A stretch of 64,000 nt of DNA from Pelagibacteraceae bacterium AG-426-G09 (GTDB taxonomy: Bacteria; Pseudomonadota; Alphaproteobacteria; Pelagibacterales; Pelagibacteraceae), in assembly GCA_003210075.1 (NCBI GenBank), contig QCNR01000006.1, positions 1 through 64,000 on the forward strand. The letters are read 5' to 3'. The notes under the pieces were generated by a model, which saw nothing but the letters and a program-made list of their open reading frames with translations, had not been told where the DNA came from and did no database searches. The position numbers and the translations under genes were made by a program. Positions 9,670-20,620 of the stretch are shown piece after piece; position 1 is the first letter of the stretch, and every line of letters starts with the position of its first letter.

Positions 9670-10421
9670 TAAACATCCTCAATGATTTTAATTGATTTGG
9701 AATTAACAAAATTTAAAATTTCTTTGTTACATTGGTCTAATTTATTTCTATTAGAAGACCTAAGAACTATTGACACGCCAAGCTTCCCAGCTTTAAAGAA
9801 AGGATAGCTGCCAATTTCAACATCTTTATTTTTATTTTGTATTTCAGTAATTGATTTTGCAATTTCACTTTCAACAGTTCTAAGACTGATTGTTAAATTT
9901 AAAATTGGATCGCCACCGATCAGTATATTATTTAATCCACCAATCATTGATTGAAGAATTGATGGCACCCCCGGTAAACAAAAAACGTTATCAACATAGA
10001 ACCCAGGCGCACCACTTGTTGGATTTAAAATTAAATTTGCTGTGGTAGGCATTTTTGCCATTTTTTGCCTTCCATCATTAAATTCACCTGGTTTGTAATA
10101 TTTTTCTAAAATAGAATAAGCCTCTTTATGAAAACCATAGTTTAAATTAAATGCTTTAGAAACAGATTCAGCTGTAATATCATCGTGAGTAGGCCCTATA
10201 CCACCAGTAGTAAAAATATAATTAAACCTTTTTCTTAAATTGTTAACTGTTTCAATTATGATTGCCTCATCGTCAGCAATTATTCTTACTTCTTTGACTT
10301 GAATACCAAGGGAATTTAACCACTTTGCTAAAGTAGAAGTATTTATATCTTTAGTTCTGCCCGATAATACCTCATTACCAATTATAATAATTCCAGCAGT
10401 TATTTCTTTTTTATTTGTCAT
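9669..10421 (-). CDS. CinA N-terminal-type molybdopterin-binding domain protein
   Basis: GNEVLSGRTKDINT, FTTGGIGPTHDDITAES, GAPGFYVDNVFCLPGVP; no C-terminal amidohydrolase domain. Confidence 0.87.
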   Translation of the reverse strand: MTNKKEITAGIIIIGNEVLSGRTKDINTSTLAKWLNSLGIQVKEVRIIADDEAIIIETVNNLRKRFNYIFTTGGIGPTHDDITAESVSKAFNLNYGFHKEAYSILEKYYKPGEFNDGRQKMAKMPTTANLILNPTSGAPGFYVDNVFCLPGVPSILQSMIGGLNNILIGGDPILNLTISLRTVESEIAKSITEIQNKNKDVEIGSYPFFKAGKLGVSIVLRSSNRNKLDQCNKEILNFVNSKSIKIIEDV

Positions 10422-10443
10422 TTCTCAATATAAATAAACTAAA

Positions 10444-11130
10444 ATGAAATTTACCAACAGTTTAATCAAAGGCAAATTAATTAAAAGGTATAAAAGATTT
10501 TTTGCAGATGTTGAAGTAAATAATAAAATTTTAACTGCTCACTGCCCAAATACTGGATCCATGCACGGTTTATTGGATAAAGGAAATGACGTATGGATTT
10601 CAAAAGCAGACGATCCTAAGAGAAAATTAAAATACACTCTTGAAATGATTAAATCAAAAAACAAAATTATTGGTGTTAATACTCATAGAGCAAATCGAAT
10701 AGTTGAGCACGGATTAAAAAATAAATTATTTAATGAGTTTAATTCAGTAAAAAATATTAAGCCAGAATTTAAATATTCTGATGATACAAGGTTTGATTTT
10801 TTATGTGATAAATACCTTATCGAAGTTAAAAATGTAACTCTTAACAGAAATGATAGTATCGCAGAATTTCCTGATGCTGTCACATTAAGAGGGTCAAAAC
10901 ACTTAAAAAAATTAACAGAGTCTATAACAAAAGGATATATTCCGTATGTATTATTTCTAATTCAAATTCAGAATATTTCTAAATTTAGAATAGCAAAAGA
11001 TATAGATTCAGATTATTATAATAATTTTCTTAAAGCAAAAAAAAAGGGGTTAAAATTTATTGCATATAGATGCAAATTGAGTTCAAAAAAAATTGTAATT
11101 GAAAAAAAAATATTAATTGATCATGACTAA
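10444..11130 (+). CDS. sfsA: Sugar fermentation stimulation protein SfsA
   Basis: LIKRYKRFFADVE, AHCPNTGSMHGLL, EFPDAVTLRGSKHL. Confidence 0.92.
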   Translation: MKFTNSLIKGKLIKRYKRFFADVEVNNKILTAHCPNTGSMHGLLDKGNDVWISKADDPKRKLKYTLEMIKSKNKIIGVNTHRANRIVEHGLKNKLFNEFNSVKNIKPEFKYSDDTRFDFLCDKYLIEVKNVTLNRNDSIAEFPDAVTLRGSKHLKKLTESITKGYIPYVLFLIQIQNISKFRIAKDIDSDYYNNFLKAKKKGLKFIAYRCKLSSKKIVIEKKILIDHD

Positions 11131-11893
11131 ATATAAAGAAAAATTTGAAAAAATGAGAATTGCTGGGAGTCTAGCTTCAAAAACTTTAGACATGTTAATA
11201 GGATATATTAAACCAGGAATTACAACAGCAAAAATTGATCAACTAGGATTTGAATTTATAAAAGATAATGGAGGTTTTTCAGCTCCACAGTTTTACAGAG
11301 GTTTTAAAAAATCACTTTGTACTTCATTAAATCATGTTGTTTGTCATGGAATTCCTTCTGATCGTATTTTAGAAGATGGTGATATAATTAATATTGATGT
11401 AACTGCAGTTGTCGATGGATATCACGGGGACACAAGTAGAATGTATGCTGTTGGAAATCCTTCTGTAAAATCAAAAAATTTAATTGATGTGACTTATGAA
11501 TCAATGATGAAGGCAATAAAAATTTTAAAACCTGGGATTAGATTAGGAGATATTGGGCATGAGATACAAAGTTATGTAGAGGAAAAAGGGTATTCTGTTG
11601 TAAAAGATTTTTGTGGACACGGTATTAGCAATACATTCCACGAGACACCAAATATACTCCATTATGGAAAAAAAAATACAGGTCTAGAAATTTATCCTGG
11701 AATGACTTTCACGATAGAACCTATGATAAATGCTGGGAAGTATGAAGTTAAAATTTTAAATGACGGTTGGACTGCTGTCACCAAAGATAAGTCTTTATCT
11801 GCACAATTTGAACATACTGTGGGAATAACTGAAAATGGATATGAAATTTTCACAGAATCTGTTAAAGGATATAATAAACCCCCATACTTATAA
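11123..11893 (+). CDS. map: Methionine aminopeptidase type I
   Basis: SLNHVVCHGIPSDRILEDGDIINIDVTAVVDGYHGDTSRMY, GHGISNTFHETPNI, FTIEPMIN. Confidence 0.95.
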   Translation: MTKYKEKFEKMRIAGSLASKTLDMLIGYIKPGITTAKIDQLGFEFIKDNGGFSAPQFYRGFKKSLCTSLNHVVCHGIPSDRILEDGDIINIDVTAVVDGYHGDTSRMYAVGNPSVKSKNLIDVTYESMMKAIKILKPGIRLGDIGHEIQSYVEEKGYSVVKDFCGHGISNTFHETPNILHYGKKNTGLEIYPGMTFTIEPMINAGKYEVKILNDGWTAVTKDKSLSAQFEHTVGITENGYEIFTESVKGYNKPPYL

Positions 11894-13185
11894 TGATTGA
11901 TAGATATTCTAGAAGTGAACTAAAAGCCATTTGGTCTGAAGAAAATAAATATAAAATTTGGTTAGATATTGAAATTGCTGCTGCTGAAGCAATGGAAAAA
12001 TATAAAATTATACCCAAAGGTGTTTCTTCTATCGTAAAAAAAAAAGCGAAGATTAAGGTAAAACGAATACATGACATTGAGAATAAAGTTAAACATGATG
12101 TAATTGCATTTCTTACATCAATTACCGAACAAGCAGGTATAAAAGCAAGATACCTTCATCAAGGGATGACATCATCTGATGTTTTGGATACTGCTTTTAA
12201 CATACAATTAAAACAGTCTGGAGAAATTTTATTAAAAGATATTGATAAAATTCTTTTAATTTTAAAAAAACAAGCAAAGAAATACAAATTTACTCCATGT
12301 ATTGGAAGAAGTCATGGAATACATGCAGAGCCAATAACCTTTGGTTTAAAACTAGCTTCATTTTACGAAGAGTTTAAAAGAAATAAAAAAAGACTAGCTA
12401 GTGCAATTTTTGATATTTCTACATGCGCTTTATCTGGTGCCGTAGGAACATATGCAAATGTTGATCCTAGAATTGAAAGTTATGTTGCAAAAAAATTAAA
12501 ACTATATCCAGAACCAATTTCAACTCAAATTATTCCTAGAGACAGACATGCTCATTATTTTTCTGTTTTAGGGATTATTGCAGGAAGTATCGAGAGAGTG
12601 GCTATAGAAATAAGACATTTACAAAGATCGGAGGTTTATGAGTTACAAGAATTTTTTTCTAAAGATCAAAAAGGTTCATCAGCAATGCCACATAAAAAGA
12701 ATCCAATATTAAGTGAAAATTTAACTGGTCTCGCTAGAGTTGTAAGAAGCTACACTATTCCAGCGCTTGAAAATATTGCCTTATGGCATGAGAGAGATAT
12801 ATCCCATTCCAGCGTAGAGAGAAATATTGGACCAGATGCGAATATTACATTGGATTTTGCTTTGATAAGATTATCAAATATTTTAGACAAAGTGATAATT
12901 TATCCAAAAAAAATGATTCAAAATATTAATCTAACAAAAGGTTTAATTTTTTCACAAGAAATTATGTTAGAGCTAACAAAAGCTGGAATAACTAGAGAAA
13001 AATCATATAAGCTTGTTCAATCTTATGCGAATAAATGTTTTGCTGAAAATAAAAATTTATTTGATTTGATATCTAATGATAAAAAAATTATGTCTATTAT
13101 CAGTAAAAAGAAATTAAAATTAATTTTTAATTATTCTACACACTTTAAAAATGTTAACTTTATTTTTAAAAGAATATTCAAATAA
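11893..13185 (+). CDS. purB: Adenylosuccinate lyase
   Basis: MIDRYSRSELKAIWSEENKYKIWLDIE, GMTSSDVLDTA, GSSAMPHKKNPILSEN. Confidence 0.95.
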   Translation: MIDRYSRSELKAIWSEENKYKIWLDIEIAAAEAMEKYKIIPKGVSSIVKKKAKIKVKRIHDIENKVKHDVIAFLTSITEQAGIKARYLHQGMTSSDVLDTAFNIQLKQSGEILLKDIDKILLILKKQAKKYKFTPCIGRSHGIHAEPITFGLKLASFYEEFKRNKKRLASAIFDISTCALSGAVGTYANVDPRIESYVAKKLKLYPEPISTQIIPRDRHAHYFSVLGIIAGSIERVAIEIRHLQRSEVYELQEFFSKDQKGSSAMPHKKNPILSENLTGLARVVRSYTIPALENIALWHERDISHSSVERNIGPDANITLDFALIRLSNILDKVIIYPKKMIQNINLTKGLIFSQEIMLELTKAGITREKSYKLVQSYANKCFAENKNLFDLISNDKKIMSIISKKKLKLIFNYSTHFKNVNFIFKRIFK

Positions 13186-13967
13186 TGAAAAAAGGTAAAA
13201 AACTTTATGAAGGAAAGGCAAAAATTATCTTTGCTTCAGCTGAAAAAAACTTGGTTATTCAACATTTTAAAGATGACGCGACAGCATTTAATAATCAAAA
13301 AAAAGCAAATATAGAAGGCAAAGGTATATTAAATAATAGAATTTCAGAACATATTTTATCTGCGTTAAAGGATGTGGGTATTGAAAATCATTTAATTAAA
13401 CGTCTTAATATGAGAGAACAACTAATTGATTTAGCTGAAATTATACCTATTGAATTTATTGTAAGAAATATTGTTACAGGATCTTTAACTAAAAGACTAG
13501 GCATTGAGGAAGGAACTATTTTAAATAAACCATTGATTGAGTTTTGTTACAAAAATGATCAATTAGGGGATCCTCTAGTTTCAAGAGAGCATATAGATGT
13601 GTTTGGATGGGCTACATTATCTGAACTTAATTTAATTACCGATCAATGCCTACGTATAAATGATTTCTTACAAGGAATGTTTAGAGGGATTAATATCAAA
13701 CTCATTGATTTCAAATTAGAATTTGGAAAACGAAAATCTGATGGTAAAATTATTTTAGCAGATGAGATAAGTCCAGATACTTGTAGATTGTGGGATGCTG
13801 ATACAGATAAAAAATTAGATAAAGATAGATTCCGAAAGGATTTAGGAGATGTTGTTGAAGCTTATCAAGAAGTTGCGAGAAGATTGGGAATTCTGCACGA
13901 GCAAGTAAGCAATGTAAGACCAATCAAATTCCCAAAACCTACTGCAGTTAAAATTAAGAAAAAATAA
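13185..13967 (+). CDS. purC: SAICAR synthase
   Basis: KKLYEGKAKIIF, VRNIVTGSLTKRLG, LADEISPDTCRLWD. Confidence 0.96.
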   Translation: MKKGKKLYEGKAKIIFASAEKNLVIQHFKDDATAFNNQKKANIEGKGILNNRISEHILSALKDVGIENHLIKRLNMREQLIDLAEIIPIEFIVRNIVTGSLTKRLGIEEGTILNKPLIEFCYKNDQLGDPLVSREHIDVFGWATLSELNLITDQCLRINDFLQGMFRGINIKLIDFKLEFGKRKSDGKIILADEISPDTCRLWDADTDKKLDKDRFRKDLGDVVEAYQEVARRLGILHEQVSNVRPIKFPKPTAVKIKKK

Positions 13968-14200
13968 TGAAAATAAAAGTAATAGTCACTCTAAAAAAAG
14001 GTGTCTTAGATCCTCAGGGAAAAGCAATTCTACAAACTTTAAATGGAATGGGTTATTCTAATATCGATGAAATAAGACAGGGAAAATTTTTTGAAATTAG
14101 CGTAAATGAAGATAATGAAGCAAAAGCTAAAGCACAAGTTGAAGATATGTGCAAAAAACTGTTAGCTAACCTTGTGATTGAGGATTATAAAATTATTTAG
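13967..14200 (+). CDS. purS: FGAM synthase subunit PurS
   Basis: KVIVTLKKGVLDPQGKAI...MGYSNIDEIRQGKFFEI; upstream of purQ. Confidence 0.94.
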   Translation: MKIKVIVTLKKGVLDPQGKAILQTLNGMGYSNIDEIRQGKFFEISVNEDNEAKAKAQVEDMCKKLLANLVIEDYKII

Positions 14201-14206
14201 CCACCA

Positions 14207-14890
14207 ATGAAATCATCAGTAATTATTTTTCCAGGTTCAAATTGTGATAGAGATATGGATGTAGCTCTTAAAAAATTTGGATTTAAGAACACAATGGTTT
14301 GGCATGATAATCAATCAATACCAAAAAGTGATTTAATAGTATTGCCTGGTGGGTTTTCTTATGGAGATTATTTAAGATGTGGAAGTATTGCTTCAAAGTC
14401 AAAAATAATTAAGTCTGTGATAGATTTTGCTAATTCTGGAGGATTGGTACTTGGTGTTTGTAATGGATTTCAAATTTTAACCGAAACAGGTTTACTGCCA
14501 GGTATTCTTCAACAAAACAAATATTTAAATTTTATTTGTAAAAATATTTTTGTAAAAATTAAAGACAAAAAAAATAAATATTTTAAAAATATAAAAAAAG
14601 ATATTTTAGAGTTACATATCGCCCACAATGAAGGAAATTTTTTTTGTACTGAAGCAGAATTAAAAAACCTAGAAGACAATAATCAGATAGCTTTAACCTA
14701 CTGTAGTTCAAATGGATTGGAGGATGAGATTAACAATCCAAATGGTGCAATCAAAAATATAGCAGGTATATTTAATAAAAATAAAAACGTCTTAGGAATG
14801 ATGCCCCACCCTGAAAGAATGATTGATAAATTTCTCTCTGGAGAAGATGGTTCATTATTTTTTGAAAACCTATTAGGAAATTTAAAATAA
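14207..14890 (+). CDS. purQ: FGAM synthase subunit PurQ
   Basis: [43 protein letters not shown]. Confidence 0.96.
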   Translation: MKSSVIIFPGSNCDRDMDVALKKFGFKNTMVWHDNQSIPKSDLIVLPGGFSYGDYLRCGSIASKSKIIKSVIDFANSGGLVLGVCNGFQILTETGLLPGILQQNKYLNFICKNIFVKIKDKKNKYFKNIKKDILELHIAHNEGNFFCTEAELKNLEDNNQIALTYCSSNGLEDEINNPNGAIKNIAGIFNKNKNVLGMMPHPERMIDKFLSGEDGSLFFENLLGNLK

Positions 14891-17082
14891 TGCAAGTTAC
14901 AGAGTCAGTTGCAATTGACCATGGTTTAAAGAAAGAGGAATATTTTAAAATTTGTGAATTATTAAAACGAACTCCAAACATAACCGAGCTTGCAATTTTT
15001 TCAGCTATGTGGAATGAGCATTGTTCATATAAATCATCAAGAATTCACTTAAAAAAATTGCACACGCAAGGAGAGCAAGTAGTTCAAGGTCCAGGTGAAA
15101 ATGCTGGCATAATAGATATTGGTGATAATGATGCAATTGTTTTTAAAATAGAAAGTCATAACCACCCATCTTTTATTGAACCTTATCAAGGTGCTGCTAC
15201 AGGTGTGGGTGGTATAATGAGAGATGTTTTTACTATGGGAGCAAGACCTATTGCCAATCTAAATTCCATTCACTTTGGATCACCACAACATAAAAAAACA
15301 AAAAATCTTTTAAGAGGAGTTGTAAAAGGAATAGGAGGTTACGGAAATTGCATTGGTGTTCCAACTATTGCAGGACAAACTTCTTTTGATGAGTCATACA
15401 ATGGAAATATATTAGTCAATGCTATGACTATAGGTTTAGTAAATAAAAATAAAATATTTTATTCAAAGGCAGCTGGTTTAAATAAACCAGTCATATACGT
15501 AGGCTCCAAAACGGGAAGAGATGGAATACATGGGGCAAGTATGGCGTCTGCTACATTTGATGATAAAATTGATGAAAAAAAGCCTACAGTGCAAGTTGGA
15601 GATCCATTTACAGAAAAACTTTTATTAGAAGCTTGTTTAGAACTGATGGAAGATAATTCAATTATCTCAATTCAAGATATGGGTGCTGCTGGACTAACTT
15701 CTTCAAGTATTGAAATGGCATCAAAAGGAAACCTAGGTATAAAACTAGATCTAAGTAGAGTTCCATGTAGAGAAGATAAAATGTCTCCTTATGAAATAAT
15801 GTTATCGGAAAGCCAAGAAAGAATGTTAATAATTTTGGAAAATGGTAAAGAAAATCATGCAAAAAAGATTTTTGATAAATGGAATTTAGATTTTGCAGTA
15901 ATTGGAGAAACAACTGATTCTAAAAAAATAGAATTAATATTTAATAATTCTAAAGTTGCTGAAATTCCAATTGACCTACTAGCAGAAAATGCTCCTGTCT
16001 ATGATAGAAAATGGAAAAAAACAAAACTTCCACAAAAACTTAAGTTTAATAAAGAAAATTTTAAATCTTTGAATATATCTGATTGTTTAAAAAAGATTTT
16101 AAGCAATCCAAATATATCAGAAAAAAAATGGATCTGGGATCAATACGATCACACAGTAATGGGTGATACAATTCAAAAACCAGGTGGTGATGCAGGTGTT
16201 GTAAGAGTTCATGGAACTAAAAAGGCTGTAGCTGCATCAGTAGACTCTTCAGCATCATATTGTTACTCCCATCCTTTGAGCGGTGGTAAACAAGTTGTTT
16301 GTGAAAGTTGGAGAAATTTAATTTCAGTTGGTTCAAAACCCATTGCAATAACTAATTGTTTAAATTTTGGAAATCCAGAAAAAGAAAAAAATATGGGAGA
16401 ATTTGTAGAGTGTGTTGAGGGAATTACTGAAGCAAGCAAATATTTAAATTTTCCAGTAGTTTCTGGAAATGTATCATTTTATAACGAAACTAAAGATAGA
16501 GGAATTAAACCTACACCTGCTATTGGAGGAATTGGATTAATAAAAGATTATAAAAATATGATTACAATGGATTTAAAAGATGTTGGTAATCCTGTTTATG
16601 TAATCGGAAAAACAGAAGGTCATCTTGATCAGAGCATTTTTGCAAAAGATATTCTTAATGAAAAAAAGGGACCTCCCCCAAGTATAAATTTATGCAATGA
16701 AAAAAATATTGGTGAAACTGTATTAAGCTTAATTGAAAAAAAATTAGTAATTAGTTGTCATGATGTATCTCTTGGAGGAATATTAACTGCTATTTCTAAA
16801 ATGTGTATTAAAGGAAATAAAGGATTAAAAATTAACAATCTTAAAGGATTAACTAATAAATATGAGTATTTCTTTGGGGAAGACCAAGCTCGTTATTTAG
16901 TTGAAATACCAAGGAAAAATCTTAATAAAGTCGTTGAAATATTAAACAATAATTCAATACATTTTGATGATTTTGGTATTATTCAAGAGAAAAACCTCAC
17001 TTTTAATAGTGATATAAATTTACCTATTGAAGAATTATCAGATGCGCATAAGTATTGGTTAAAGGATTATATGGATAACTAA
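14890..17082 (+). CDS. purL: FGAM synthase subunit PurL (small type)
   Basis: [40 protein letters not shown]. Confidence 0.96.
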   Translation: MQVTESVAIDHGLKKEEYFKICELLKRTPNITELAIFSAMWNEHCSYKSSRIHLKKLHTQGEQVVQGPGENAGIIDIGDNDAIVFKIESHNHPSFIEPYQGAATGVGGIMRDVFTMGARPIANLNSIHFGSPQHKKTKNLLRGVVKGIGGYGNCIGVPTIAGQTSFDESYNGNILVNAMTIGLVNKNKIFYSKAAGLNKPVIYVGSKTGRDGIHGASMASATFDDKIDEKKPTVQVGDPFTEKLLLEACLELMEDNSIISIQDMGAAGLTSSSIEMASKGNLGIKLDLSRVPCREDKMSPYEIMLSESQERMLIILENGKENHAKKIFDKWNLDFAVIGETTDSKKIELIFNNSKVAEIPIDLLAENAPVYDRKWKKTKLPQKLKFNKENFKSLNISDCLKKILSNPNISEKKWIWDQYDHTVMGDTIQKPGGDAGVVRVHGTKKAVAASVDSSASYCYSHPLSGGKQVVCESWRNLISVGSKPIAITNCLNFGNPEKEKNMGEFVECVEGITEASKYLNFPVVSGNVSFYNETKDRGIKPTPAIGGIGLIKDYKNMITMDLKDVGNPVYVIGKTEGHLDQSIFAKDILNEKKGPPPSINLCNEKNIGETVLSLIEKKLVISCHDVSLGGILTAISKMCIKGNKGLKINNLKGLTNKYEYFFGEDQARYLVEIPRKNLNKVVEILNNNSIHFDDFGIIQEKNLTFNSDINLPIEELSDAHKYWLKDYMDN

Positions 17083-17312
17083 TGGCAATGAATTTAAAAG
17101 AAATTGAAAGTTTAATTAAAGAAGCTATGCCAGATGCAACTATTGAAATTCAAGATTTGGCTGGTGATGGCAATCATTACTCAGCTACAATTACATCTTC
17201 TCGATTTACAGGTAAAACTAAAATTGAGCAACATAAAATGGTTTATAGTTCATTAAAAGGCAAAATGGGTAATGAACTTCATGCATTAGCCATTAAAACA
17301 AAGGAGAATTAA
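17082..17312 (+). CDS. BolA-family protein
   Basis: DLAGDGNHYSATITSSRFTGKTKIEQHKMVYSSL; adjacent to a CGFS glutaredoxin. Confidence 0.92.
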   Translation: MAMNLKEIESLIKEAMPDATIEIQDLAGDGNHYSATITSSRFTGKTKIEQHKMVYSSLKGKMGNELHALAIKTKEN

Positions 17313-17645
17313 ATGGATCAACAAATAAACGACTTAATCAAAAATGAAATAGATAATAATGAAGTATGTCTTTTTATGAAAGGTACACCAGATGCCCCTC
17401 AATGTGGTTTTTCAATGGCCGTATCTAATATGTTAAAAATTTTAGATGTAAAATTTAAAGGAGTAAATGTTTTAGAGGATCAAAAGCTAAGAGAAGGAAT
17501 TAAAGCATTTAGCGACTGGCCAACAATACCTCAGCTATATATAAAAAAAGAATTTATAGGTGGGTGTGATATAGTTAAGGAGATGTTCGAAAACGGTGAA
17601 CTTAAAAATTATTTAGACTCTAAAGGAATAGAATATAAAAAGTAA
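17313..17645 (+). CDS. grxD: Monothiol glutaredoxin (CGFS)
   Basis: LFMKGTPDAPQCGFS, FSDWPTIPQLYIKKEFIGGCDI. Confidence 0.95.
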   Translation: MDQQINDLIKNEIDNNEVCLFMKGTPDAPQCGFSMAVSNMLKILDVKFKGVNVLEDQKLREGIKAFSDWPTIPQLYIKKEFIGGCDIVKEMFENGELKNYLDSKGIEYKK

Positions 17646-18263
17646 TTATCTAGAATAATATTCTACAACTAAACTTGGCTCCATCACAACTGGGTACGGC
17701 ACTTCTTCAAATTTAGGTATTCTTACAAATTTTACTTTCTTATTTTTCTCATCTACTTGAATATATTCAGGAATTTCTCTTTCTTTACTTGCCATTGCAA
17801 CATCTATAATTGCGAGTTGTTTTGATTTATCTCTAATCTCAATAGTATCTTCTTCTTTAACTTGGTAACTAGAAATATTTACTTTCTTACCATTAACTTT
17901 TACATGTCCGTGATTTATTAATTGTCTTGATGAAAAAATTGTATTAGCAAACTTTGATCTGTATACTACAGCATCTAGTCTTCTCTCTAATAATCCAATA
18001 AGATTTTCAGCTGTATTTCCTTTTGCCATGATGGCTTTTTTGTATAGATTTCTAAATTGTCTTTCATTCATATTGCCATAATAAGATTTCAATTTTTGTT
18101 TTGCTTGCAATTGAACTCCAAAATCTGACGGCTTAGCAGATTTTGTTTGACCGTGTTGTCCTGGTGGATAAGCTCTAGAGTTGAACGGGCTTTTGGGTCT
18201 TCCCCAAAGGTTAACTCTTAACCTTCTATCTACTTTATGTTTAGAATTTAATCTTTTTGTCAT
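17646..18263 (-). CDS. rpsD: 30S ribosomal protein S4
   Basis: [48 protein letters not shown]-like S4 domain. Confidence 0.97.
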   Translation of the reverse strand: MTKRLNSKHKVDRRLRVNLWGRPKSPFNSRAYPPGQHGQTKSAKPSDFGVQLQAKQKLKSYYGNMNERQFRNLYKKAIMAKGNTAENLIGLLERRLDAVVYRSKFANTIFSSRQLINHGHVKVNGKKVNISSYQVKEEDTIEIRDKSKQLAIIDVAMASKEREIPEYIQVDEKNKKVKFVRIPKFEEVPYPVVMEPSLVVEYYSR

Positions 18264-18299
18264 TGAATAAAAGGTCTTATAAGCAGAAGATTTGTTTTG

Positions 18300-19019
18300 T
18301 CAATCAACCTTTTTTTTAGTTAAACCTGCAAATACACTTGATAATATGCGAGTTTCTTTTTCTGAAAGGTTTAATTTAAAAAATATACTTCTTAAATTTT
18401 CTAACATGATGGGTTTTTTTTCTATAGGATAAAAAAAACGTCTTTCTTCAAGTTTTTTAATACATAAAGAAAGCATATCATTTATATCTTTTTTTGTAGC
18501 ATTCTTAATTTTCTTAGATTTTTTAAATTTATCTTTATTAATTGATATTAAACCGCTCACTATGTGTGCTATTATGATAAGACTATGTGATAGATTTAAA
18601 GATCTAAAATTTTCATTACTAGGTATCTGTAAAGTATAATCTGCATAACTTACTTCGTTATTACTCAAACCAGAAGCCTCTGAACCGAATAAAAAAGCAA
18701 TTTTTTTTGATAAATCAATCTTTTTAAGATCAGAAACAGTTATATGTTTAATATTTTTATTTCTAAATCGAGCAGATGTTGCGATTAGAATATCAACTTT
18801 ACTTAAAGAATTTTCAAGGTTATTAAAAACTTTGGTTTTGTTTATAACATCTTTTGCCCCAACAGATGTTGCTATAATTTTATCATTAGGAAAAATTGGT
18901 TTAGGGTTAATTAACAACAATTTACTAAAGTTAAAATTCTTAATAGCTCTAGCGCACGCACCAATATTTTCAGATAATTGAGGCTTATGTAAAATAAATG
19001 AAATGTTATTAAAAGACAT
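18300..19019 (-). CDS. TrmJ-like SpoU-family tRNA/rRNA methyltransferase
   Basis: LHKPQLSENIGACARAIKNF, FLFGSEASGLSNNE, IPSNENFRSLNLSHSLIII. Confidence 0.88.
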   Translation of the reverse strand: MSFNNISFILHKPQLSENIGACARAIKNFNFSKLLLINPKPIFPNDKIIATSVGAKDVINKTKVFNNLENSLSKVDILIATSARFRNKNIKHITVSDLKKIDLSKKIAFLFGSEASGLSNNEVSYADYTLQIPSNENFRSLNLSHSLIIIAHIVSGLISINKDKFKKSKKIKNATKKDINDMLSLCIKKLEERRFFYPIEKKPIMLENLRSIFFKLNLSEKETRILSSVFAGLTKKKVD

Positions 19020-20620
19020 TATGTGCTTGCTGGAGCATTATCTTTAAATAATTTATAATCTAAGCTATCAATCAATGCCTTAAATGATGCATCTATAATG
19101 TTAGGTGAAACCCCAATTGTAAACCAATTTTTTCCTTTTGAGTCAGTGCTTTCGATAGAAACTCTAGTTGTAGCTTCAGTACCTGTGTTAAGAATTCTTA
19201 CTTTATAATCTACAAGTTTAAGATCTTTTAAATATTCAGAATATTTTGCTAACTTGTCTATATTATTTCTTATTGCGTTGTCTAATGCATGAACTGGACC
19301 ATTGCCTTCTCCTTCACATAAAATTGAGTTATTGTCGACAACTAATTTTGCTTTAGCGAATGATACTATTTCGACTTTAGATTTTTTCTTTACAGTTACT
19401 TCGTAATCGTTAATTGAGATATATCTTGGTATGGTTCCAATAATTCTACGAGCCAATAATTCAAAGGATGCATCAGCACCATCATAACTATAACCAATAA
19501 ATTCCCTTCCCTTAACTTCATCTAATAGTTTTTTAATCTTTGGATCATTTTCTTCAAAATCAATACCAATCGATTTTAATCTTGAAATTATATTTGATTT
19601 TCCTGATTGATCTGAAACAACAATATTTCTTGAATTTCCCACTAATTCTGGCTCTATATGTTCGTAAGTTTTTGGATCTTTCTGAACTGCTGAAACGTGT
19701 AAACCACCTTTGTGTGAAAATGCTGAAGCACCAACATATGGCAAATGTTGGTTAGGTTTTCTATTCAATATTTCATCTAATAATCTAGAACATTGTGTAA
19801 GGTTCTTAATATTTTTTTCTTTAATATTAGTTTCAAATTTTTCTTTATAAACATTTTTTAAGTGTAGGCTTGGAATAATTGACATCAAATTAGCATTTCC
19901 ACATCTTTCTCCTAATCCATTAATAGTTCCTTGAATTTGTCTTACACCTGCAAGTACTGCTGAAAGTGAGTTTGAAACTGCATTCTCGGTATCATTATGT
20001 GCATGAATTCCCAAATTTTTTCCAGGGATTACTTTTATTACTTCCGAAACAATCTCAAATACTTCATTTGGTAAAGTGCCTCCGTTTGTATCACAAAGAA
20101 CAATCCATCTAGCTCCATTTTCGTAAGCTGCTTTTATACAAGAAAGTGCATATTCTTTATTATTCTTATATCCATCAAAAAAATGCTCTGCATCAAACAT
20201 GAATTCTTTTTTTTTATTAACAAAATGTTTAGTACTTTCAGATATATTATCTAAATTTTCTTCTTTAGAAATTCCCAGTGCCACATCAACGTGGAAATCC
20301 CAAGATTTTCCCACTAAACAAATTGCTGGTGAATTTGTGTTTAATAATGCTGATAGTCCAGGATCATTTTCTGCGCTTCTTCCAGATTTTTTTGTCATTC
20401 CAAAAGCAGTGAGTGTAGAGTTTTTAAGTTTTTTAATTTTTTGAAAAAATTCAGTATCTGTGGGGTTAGCTCCAGGCCATCCTCCTTCTATATAATCAAC
20501 TCCTAAAGTATCAAGAGAGTTGGCTATTTTTATTTTATCATCAATAGAAAAATCAACACCCTGAGTCTGAGCTCCATCTCTAAGTGTAGTATCAAAAATA
20601 AATATTTTTTCTTTACTCAT
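19019..20620 (-). CDS. cimA: Citramalate synthase
   Basis: DTTLRDGAQTQGVDFS, YIEGGWPGANPTDTEFF, LGIHAHNDTENAVSNSL, C-terminal LeuA dimer domain. Confidence 0.9.
   Translation of the reverse strand: MSKEKIFIFDTTLRDGAQTQGVDFSIDDKIKIANSLDTLGVDYIEGGWPGANPTDTEFFQKIKKLKNSTLTAFGMTKKSGRSAENDPGLSALLNTNSPAICLVGKSWDFHVDVALGISKEENLDNISESTKHFVNKKKEFMFDAEHFFDGYKNNKEYALSCIKAAYENGARWIVLCDTNGGTLPNEVFEIVSEVIKVIPGKNLGIHAHNDTENAVSNSLSAVLAGVRQIQGTINGLGERCGNANLMSIIPSLHLKNVYKEKFETNIKEKNIKNLTQCSRLLDEILNRKPNQHLPYVGASAFSHKGGLHVSAVQKDPKTYEHIEPELVGNSRNIVVSDQSGKSNIISRLKSIGIDFEENDPKIKKLLDEVKGREFIGYSYDGADASFELLARRIIGTIPRYISINDYEVTVKKKSKVEIVSFAKAKLVVDNNSILCEGEGNGPVHALDNAIRNNIDKLAKYSEYLKDLKLVDYKVRILNTGTEATTRVSIESTDSKGKNWFTIGVSPNIIDASFKALIDSLDYKLFKDNAPAST

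Noticed and set aside
9669-10421. CinA truncated by mutation
   Set aside because: Stand-alone CinA N-terminal-type proteins are common; the ORF is compact and intact with no downstream remnant
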